A DNA stretch of 64,000 nt. It comes from CAVTJX01 sp963735175 (lineage in GTDB: Bacteria; Electryoneota; RPQS01). Shown one piece after another: positions 59,112-64,000 of this stretch. The stretch lies in NCBI GenBank assembly GCA_963735175.1, contig CAVTJX010000016.1:868001-932000 (forward strand). The letters are read 5' to 3'. The notes beneath the pieces are model-generated. The model saw nothing but the letters and a program-made list of their open reading frames with translations. It did not search any database and was not told the origin of the DNA. The stretch's first letter is position 1. Every line of letters starts with the position of its first letter. A program made the translations under genes and the position numbers.

Positions 59112-60277
59112 CAGTTGCGGCCCTCCTTCCACGCCAGGAACGCTTTCACATCCGCAAGTTGTTTCTGCAATTCCAGCGGCCGTTCGCGGAAGAGATGGTT
59201 CATCGTCTCCTCAGCCGTGCTCGACGGCAGTTTCTCCGCCTCGCGGAACGCCTCGTCCGCCAGCCGCGTCGCTTCCGCCGTGGCCTGCTCTTCCTCGGTG
59301 GCGCTCCACAATCCCCCGGCCTCGAGATATTTCCGCACACGCAGCAGCGGATCGCGCGGCGCCCATTCGGCTTCTTCGTCCTTCGTGCGGTATTTCGTCG
59401 GATCGTCCGAGGTCGTGTGCGCCCCCAACCGGTAGGTCTCGGCCTCGATCAACACCGGCCCCTTGCCCGCCCGCGCGTGCTGCGCCGCTTCCTGCGTGGC
59501 GCGGTAGACGGCAAACACGTCGTTGCCGTCAATCTGAATCCCCGGCATCCCGTAAGCGATCGCCTTCTGTGCCAGCGTCGCCGACTTCGTCTGGTGCGTG
59601 CGCGGGTAACTGATGGCGTACTGATTGTTGTTGCAGAAAAAAATCACCGGGCAACGGAACACCGCCGCCCAGTTCATGGCTTCGTGAAAATCGCCTTCGG
59701 ACGTGCCGCCGTCGCCAAAGTAGGTGATGACGACGTCGTTCTCGTTCTTATAATTGCAGGCGTGGGCGATGCCCACCGCGTGCAGAAGCTGCGAGGCAAT
59801 GGGCACCGATACCGGCAGCACCCGCACATCGGGAGGGTAGACGTTGCCCGCTTCGCTGCCGCCGTGATACATATAAATTCGCGCCAGCGGCACGCCGTGC
59901 GCCAGCAGCGCACCCAGTTCGCGGTAAGCCGGAGCGATCCAGTCGTGCCGTTCCAGCACCATCGCGCTGCCCACCGCCGCGGCTTCCTGCCCCTGGCTGG
60001 GCGGCAGCGTAAACAGCCGGCCCTGCCGCTGCAGCGAGACCGCGCGCACGTCGGCAATCCGCGCCAGCAGCATCGTGCGATAAATCGCCCGCAGCTTGTC
60101 GCGCGACAGCTCAGGCATCCAGCGCGCGTCTGTGATCTTCCCTTCTTCGTTCAGAATCTCCAGCCGCTGGCCCTTGAGCGGATCGAACGCGTCAAATAAG
60201 GATGCGTCGGGCTGCGCCATTTTACCCTTTCGCTCTACCAGGGTCGGGCTGGCATCCGGTCTGGCCGGAAGGCTCAT
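59111..60277 (-). CDS. 2-oxoacid dehydrogenase E1 alpha
   Basis: A 388-residue TPP-dependent decarboxylase subunit. Motifs: LPPSQGQEAAAVGSAMVLE, ASQLLHAVGIAHACNYK, the TPP motif GDGGTSEGDFHEAMNWAAVF, CNNNQYAISYPRTHQT and HTTSDDPTKYRT. The YRLGAHTTSDDPTKYR segment is typical of branched-chain or pyruvate E1 alpha of the heterotetrameric type. Start at ATG 60277 has AAGGA at 7-8 nt; ATG 60220 is an alternative. First gene of the operon. Intact. Confidence 0.92.
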   Translation of the reverse strand: MSLPARPDASPTLVERKGKMAQPDASLFDAFDPLKGQRLEILNEEGKITDARWMPELSRDKLRAIYRTMLLARIADVRAVSLQRQGRLFTLPPSQGQEAAAVGSAMVLERHDWIAPAYRELGALLAHGVPLARIYMYHGGSEAGNVYPPDVRVLPVSVPIASQLLHAVGIAHACNYKNENDVVITYFGDGGTSEGDFHEAMNWAAVFRCPVIFFCNNNQYAISYPRTHQTKSATLAQKAIAYGMPGIQIDGNDVFAVYRATQEAAQHARAGKGPVLIEAETYRLGAHTTSDDPTKYRTKDEEAEWAPRDPLLRVRKYLEAGGLWSATEEEQATAEATRLADEAFREAEKLPSSTAEETMNHLFRERPLELQKQLADVKAFLAWKEGRN

Positions 60278-60391
60278 CTCGCTATCCTTGGGTTAATCTT
60301 AGAACTGATTACAGGCGGATGAGGCCAGTTCGGCCACCCGTCCCGATCTTAATACGCCCTAACAGGCATGTTTCTCCAGATACCAGTCGGA

Positions 60392-60420
60392 AATATACGC
60401 TTTTAGCCGAAATTGATAAA
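60392..60420 (-). promoter_or_regulatory. Possible promoter of the 2-oxoacid dehydrogenase operon
   Basis: Minus strand TATATT (60397-60392) in the recurring GCGTATATT context with a weak -35 TTTATC at 17 bp (60420-60415). The 60278-60572 gap is AT-rich and shows no gene. Confidence 0.4.
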
Positions 60421-60572
60421 GACAAAAATAGGAAAATTATCGAAATTTACTCTTGTCTAGTCCATCAAGTACATTTTAAGATTTTGATCTTACGGTTATT
60501 GTCTCGCCGCTCTCGAATGCCTCTCGATCTTAAAGCAAGCACCATACATATCGGTCAGATAAGATATCCCGG

Positions 60573-61148
60573 TCAATTTATCCGAAGCTTCGTCCACTCT
60601 CCTCCTTTGGGGACGGCTAAGGTGGGCTGACCTGGGCCGCATCCGCCATCGCACTGTAAGTACTCCCGGTATGTCCGCTCATCATAACACACGAACAGTA
60701 CCTGTTCAAGTTCCGGGGCCTGCGCCAGAGTGGCTCCCACTTCCCGCACGGCAATGCGGCAGGCCCGCGCGAGGGGGAAGCCATAGGCGCCCGTGCTGAT
60801 CGCGGGAAGGGCGATGGTTCGAATCCCGGTCGCCCGCGCCAGTTCCAGACAGCGCCGGTAGCAACTGGCGAGCAGTATGTCCTCGTCCGCATCTCCCCCC
60901 TGCCAGATGGGTCCCACGGTGTGGATCACCCACTTTGCCGGAAGCTTGTAGCCCCGCGTGAGCTTGGCATCGCCTGTCTTGCAACCGTCCAGCGTGCGGC
61001 ATTCGGCGAGCAGTTCCGGCCCGGCCGCGCTGTGGATCGCGCCGTCCACGCCTCCGCCTCCCAGCAGCGACGAGTTCGCGGCGTTCACAATTGCGCCTAC
61101 AGTCTGCGTAGTGATGTCACTTTGGATAACTTTGATGCGGTCGTTCAC
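60573..61148 (-). CDS. Macro-domain protein (ADP-ribose-binding hydrolase)
   Basis: A 191-residue cytoplasmic protein: IVNAANSSLLGGGGVDGAIH is the signature, followed by KLPAKWVIHTVGPIW and AISTGAYGFPLARACRIAV (substrate loop). MacroD-type; removes ADP-ribose from proteins or O-acetyl-ADP-ribose. GTG start at 61148 with GGAG 6-7 nt upstream. A C-terminal tail of about 25 residues (CGPGQPTLAVPKG...) lies beyond the domain. Stand-alone gene. Confidence 0.9.
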   Translation of the reverse strand: MNDRIKVIQSDITTQTVGAIVNAANSSLLGGGGVDGAIHSAAGPELLAECRTLDGCKTGDAKLTRGYKLPAKWVIHTVGPIWQGGDADEDILLASCYRRCLELARATGIRTIALPAISTGAYGFPLARACRIAVREVGATLAQAPELEQVLFVCYDERTYREYLQCDGGCGPGQPTLAVPKGGEWTKLRIN

Positions 61149-61312
61149 GAGGATCTCCGAGTAGCCCGTTCGGAACAGCCCTCTCTGCGGCTTCGTTAAT
61201 AAAATAGGCGGAAAATCTTACGGATCAAGGGCTCAGTGAATATCTCATCGCCGGGTTTATCGTTGATCACCCGCTATACGGCAAACATCCCCCTGTGGAG
61301 GCGGTATTGCGT

Positions 61313-62770
61313 ATGTTTATCCACCGATCTCAATTCCGGATCTTCTGGCTTGCGGCCGTTTTTGCCATCGTGGCATTACCTGTGTATGCGGCCACCACCG
61401 TCCATTTGGCATCCGGGTTGTCGCGCCCCGTATACGTTACGGCACTCCCCGGTGACTTCAGCCGCATTTTTATCGTCGAACAATGGACGGCCCGGATAAA
61501 AATCTATCGGTTCAATCCCGGTGTTGTACTCGCTGCCCCGTTCTTAAACATCGACTCGCTCGTGATCAATAGCGGCAACGAGCGGGGTTTGCTTGGCATG
61601 GCGTTTCATCCGCAGTATGCGCAGAACCGGTACTTCTTCGTCTATTACATCAACAACGGCGGCAACTCCGTTGTCGCCCGTTATCAGGCGTCTTCCACCA
61701 ATCCCGACTCTACGCTTCCCGAAAGCGGTCAAATCGTGCTCACCGTTCCGCAGCCGCCAACCTTCTCCAATCACAAAGCGGGCATGATCAGCTTCGGCCC
61801 CGACGGCAATCTCTATATCGGATTCGGCGATGGCGGCGACGCCGGCGATCCGGGCAATCGCGCGCAAAGCGACACCACGCTGCTTGGCAAGATGTTGCGC
61901 ATCGATGTCAACACGCTTCCCTACACGATTCCGCCGGGTAATCCGTTCGCGGGTCCTGATGGAATCCGCAACGAAATCTGGGCCAAGGGGCTGCGCAATC
62001 CGTGGCGCTGGAGTTTCGACCGTCTGACCGGCGCGATGTACATCGCAGACGTCGGTCAGGGTGCCTGGGAAGAAGTCGATTATCAGCCCGCCGCTTTTGC
62101 CGGCGGGGCCAACTACGGTTGGCGGTTGATGGAGGGCACACATTGTTACAACCCTGCCACCAATTGCGATCCCGGCGGTTTGACCTATCCGATCCACGAA
62201 TTCAGCCACACGAACGGCTGCTCGATCACCGGCGGCTATGTCTATCGCGGTTGCGCCCTGCCCGCGTTTCAGGGCTTGTATTTCTTCGCCGATTACTGCT
62301 CGGATTCGATCTGGACGTTCCGCTATGACGGTTCCACCGTGTCGGATCTCACCAACCGTACAACGGAACTGGCGCCCGGCGGCGGCTTGGCCATTGGCGA
62401 TATTTCGTCCTTCGGCGAGGATGCGTATGGCGAGCTTTACCTGTCGGATTTGTTGGGCGGTGAAGTATTCAAGATTGTGCCCGCGAGCCTCAGCGATACG
62501 AACCACAACAGCATTGCCGACGAATGCGAGTGCCGCGAAGGCCGAGTGACGGACCTCGTGATCCGGCCCGTCATGGGCGGTGTTCAACTGAGTTGGACCG
62601 CCGTCAGCCCGATCGCCCACAATCTCTATCGTTGCCCGGAACTCGATGCTCCCTTCCCGGGCGGAACGTGGACCCTGCGGGCGGCACACCTGATAGGAGC
62701 GACAATGTATCTCGATCCGGATACGACGCTGGAACGCGCGGCTTATGTCGTGACCGCAGACTGCCCGTAA
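61313..62770 (+). CDS. Secreted PQQ-type sugar dehydrogenase (Glc/sorbosone dehydrogenase fold) with FN3-like tail
   Basis: A 485-residue exported six-bladed propeller. Signal peptide residues 1-25 (FWLAAVFAIVALPVYA). Motifs: GNERGLLGMAFHPQYAQN, SFGPDGNLYIGFGDGGDAGD, GLRNPWRWSFDRLTGAMYIA and IADVGQGAWEEVDY, as in soluble PQQ aldose dehydrogenases. The C-terminus has NHNSIADECECREG (a linker type common in FCB secreted proteins) and VTDLVIRPVMGGVQLSW, an FN3-like module similar to the end of the GH172 protein. ATG 61313 follows GGAGG. Substrate and PQQ dependence unproven. Confidence 0.85.
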   Translation: MFIHRSQFRIFWLAAVFAIVALPVYAATTVHLASGLSRPVYVTALPGDFSRIFIVEQWTARIKIYRFNPGVVLAAPFLNIDSLVINSGNERGLLGMAFHPQYAQNRYFFVYYINNGGNSVVARYQASSTNPDSTLPESGQIVLTVPQPPTFSNHKAGMISFGPDGNLYIGFGDGGDAGDPGNRAQSDTTLLGKMLRIDVNTLPYTIPPGNPFAGPDGIRNEIWAKGLRNPWRWSFDRLTGAMYIADVGQGAWEEVDYQPAAFAGGANYGWRLMEGTHCYNPATNCDPGGLTYPIHEFSHTNGCSITGGYVYRGCALPAFQGLYFFADYCSDSIWTFRYDGSTVSDLTNRTTELAPGGGLAIGDISSFGEDAYGELYLSDLLGGEVFKIVPASLSDTNHNSIADECECREGRVTDLVIRPVMGGVQLSWTAVSPIAHNLYRCPELDAPFPGGTWTLRAAHLIGATMYLDPDTTLERAAYVVTADCP

Positions 62771-63056
62771 GCGTGATTCCATGTACCGTGCCGATTCGCT
62801 TACCGACCCCTCCGGCAGCTACCTCTGCCGCCTCGTAAGTGCGAATTTCGTGGCGACCACAAAGCTCGTTTTGTTGCGTTAGTCACTGTATTTACACGAG
62901 TTCGAAAGGTGAGGGTATCTCACCAGAATCCCGCCAGTAGTCGGCCCACTCGCAACCTCCAAGCCAGGCAATTTGTTGATCTTCGGGACGTGTCGATTAT
63001 GAAAAAGTGTTAGACGACTTCCTTGTGCGGATTTCCGCTTTCGGATTTTGCATTCT
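62771..63056. other. Intergenic region before the last secreted-protein gene
   Basis: No gene or strong terminator recognised; the promoter for the next gene begins at 63062. Confidence 0.4.
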
Positions 63057-63061
63057 CCGGC

Positions 63062-63090
63062 TTGACATTCGCGCCCCGTCCGCGTAGATT
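63062..63090 (+). promoter_or_regulatory. Strong sigma70-type promoter of the last secreted-protein gene
   Basis: TTGACA (63062-63067), 17-bp spacer, TAGATT (63085-63090). Upstream and spacer sequence CCGGCTTGACATTCGCG is identical to the promoter at 54119-54147. Confidence 0.68.
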
Positions 63091-63133
63091 GTTCGTATTC
63101 GCAGCGGCTGTGATTGCATCCTTGGAGAATGCT

Positions 63134-64000
63134 ATGCGTCTGCGGCTGAACCTTTCGCGCAATTTATTCAAGACGCCTTGCCCCGAGTGGATTGGGGCAG
63201 GGCGCTTTTTGTCTTTCATGTTTGTGACGCCGATGAGCGAATGGACCTCCATGTGGATACGAGTTCTCGGGTTGATGATTGTTCTATCGATGGCCTCCAC
63301 AACTCTGGCCCAGCCGCCGGATACGCTGTGGACGCGGGAGTACCGCGGGCTCTACGAAGATATCGGGATGGCTGCAGAAGCCACATCCGACGGCGGTGTT
63401 GTGGTGATGATCCAAAGTGACGCCGCCACGCCGGACAGCGGCAAGGCCGGGCTGATCCGCTACGATGCCGACGGCCATCTCCTCTGGCAGCGACTCTACC
63501 GCAATCTGGGACTGTATATTGTTTTCGGATTCGCCACCACACAAGACGGCGGCTTTATCCTGGGCGGGGCTGGTCTCGATGGCTGGCAGCCGCAGGCGAT
63601 TCTGCGCACCGACAGCCAGGGGAACCCCCTCTGGTACCGGGCCTACCATAACCTTCTCGGGGATTGGGTGATGGACATTGCGCCTTTGCCCGATGGCGGC
63701 TTTGGTCTACTGACATCCATGAAGTTCACGCTGATCCGGCTGAATGCGGACGGGGATTCGCTCTGGGCCCGCAGCTATTCAGACCCGAATGAAGACCCCT
63801 TTGGATACGAATTGCTCTCCACCGCCGATAGCGGCTTCGTGCTCTGCGGCGCACGTGGCTACAGCCGGCCGGATTCGTCGTATGACATGATCCCGGGATT
63901 TCTCAAGACCGATTCCCTGGGCAACGTGCAGTGGGATACCCGATTGCGCCTGGGGGACTCGGGCTTTTGCCACTCGGCGGCGTTGGCAACCGACGGGAGC
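63134..64000 (+). CDS. Secreted beta-propeller-like protein, 3'-truncated by the window
   Basis: Open to the window end (289 codons, no stop). From ATG 63134 (GGAG 6 nt upstream) the first ~39 residues are atypical; a clear signal peptide MWIRVLGLMIVLSMASTTLA starts at ATG 63251, which may be the real start. The mature part has repeats of about 50 residues with TSDGGVVVMIQSD, TQDGGFILGGAGLDG, LPDGGFGLLTSMKF and ADSGFVLCGARGY, each preceded by LLWQRLYR, PLWYRAYHN or SLWARSYSD. This is the DGG-type propeller common in T9SS cargo; a sorting domain would lie beyond the window. Confidence 0.75.
   Translation, partial: MRLRLNLSRNLFKTPCPEWIGAGRFLSFMFVTPMSEWTSMWIRVLGLMIVLSMASTTLAQPPDTLWTREYRGLYEDIGMAAEATSDGGVVVMIQSDAATPDSGKAGLIRYDADGHLLWQRLYRNLGLYIVFGFATTQDGGFILGGAGLDGWQPQAILRTDSQGNPLWYRAYHNLLGDWVMDIAPLPDGGFGLLTSMKFTLIRLNADGDSLWARSYSDPNEDPFGYELLSTADSGFVLCGARGYSRPDSSYDMIPGFLKTDSLGNVQWDTRLRLGDSGFCHSAALATDGS
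63175..63210 (+). promoter_or_regulatory. Attenuator-like hairpin in the leader of the last secreted-protein gene
   Basis: Stem GCCTTGCCCC / GGGGCAGGGC (63175-63184, 63194-63203; one G-U pair), loop of 9 nt, then GC and TTTTT (63206-63210). About 80 nt after the predicted start site and before the signal-peptide ATG at 63251. Shares the GCCTTGCC / GGCAGGGC stem core with 8641-8669. Confidence 0.5.

Noticed and set aside
60301..60572. tRNA or small RNA in the AT-rich gap
   Set aside because: No cloverleaf-like pairing or terminator-flanked hairpin found by eye.
63178..63420. Protein-like alternative frame across the start of the last gene
   Set aside because: The frame has no start codon upstream before a TAG at the promoter and overlaps a clear signal peptide in the main frame.

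Overview
The window looks like part of a chromosome from a moderately GC-rich, aerobic or facultative member of the Fibrobacteres-Chlorobi-Bacteroidetes (FCB) superphylum. Evidence: a secreted protein with a type IX secretion C-terminal sorting domain, an Alternative Complex III gene set, a fused ccoNO within the cco gene order familiar from Bacteroidetes, a GH172/DUF2961 enzyme, and mostly signal-peptide-bearing orphan proteins. No rRNA, tRNA, CRISPR array, phage or transposase was seen. Genus cannot be assigned by reading.

Layout. 1-2.8 kb: 5'-truncated quinol nitric oxide reductase, a DUF6448 secreted protein and a hemerythrin. 2.9-5.7 kb (minus): butyrate kinase, phosphate butyryltransferase and a second phosphotransacetylase-like gene. 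6.2-8.8 kb: methyltransferase, then a T9SS cargo gene with an unusual leader. 9.2-16.6 kb (plus): glutamate dehydrogenase, a PEP/pyruvate-binding-domain protein, ankyrin lipoprotein, glutathione peroxidase, MFS transporter. 16.7-18.5 kb (minus): FapA-like pair. 18.9-25.3 kb (plus): a giant CPBP-type membrane protease and a GH172-type protein. 25.7-37.2 kb (plus): electron-transport block actABC, cytochrome c, coxB, coxA, ctaA, ctaB, ctaG, a small membrane protein, coxC. 37.3-45.8 kb (minus): the complete cbb3 oxidase and assembly cluster (ccoI, S, NO, Q, P, G, H, SafE), convergent with the first block across a bidirectional terminator. 45.9-54.1 kb (minus): an operon resembling phenylacetate catabolism (thioesterase, EthD, three crotonases, a YciI-like protein, a PaaA-like diiron oxygenase without PaaB/C/D/E, DUF1858, Rieske ferredoxin, GNAT, aldehyde dehydrogenase, NmrA-like). 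54.1-60.3 kb (minus): a 2-oxoacid dehydrogenase complex E1a-E1b-lipoprotein-E2-E3-lipoate ligase. 60.6-64 kb: macro-domain protein, PQQ-type sugar dehydrogenase and the start of another secreted protein.

How it fits together. The cell could respire with a low-affinity aa3-type and a high-affinity cbb3-type oxidase plus a NO reductase, fed by ACIII. Branched-chain or other 2-oxoacids decarboxylated by the E1-E2-E3 complex yield acyl-CoAs that Ptb/Buk could convert to acids with ATP gain (inference). The PaaA-like operon is the best candidate for a poorly described system.

Data quality. At least 20 conserved genes contain reading-frame breaks. Nearly all that I worked out base by base are repaired by deleting one base, a few by adding one; repaired lengths match the families. 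I read these mainly as sequencing or assembly indels and annotate across them as single genes, giving the outer coordinates.
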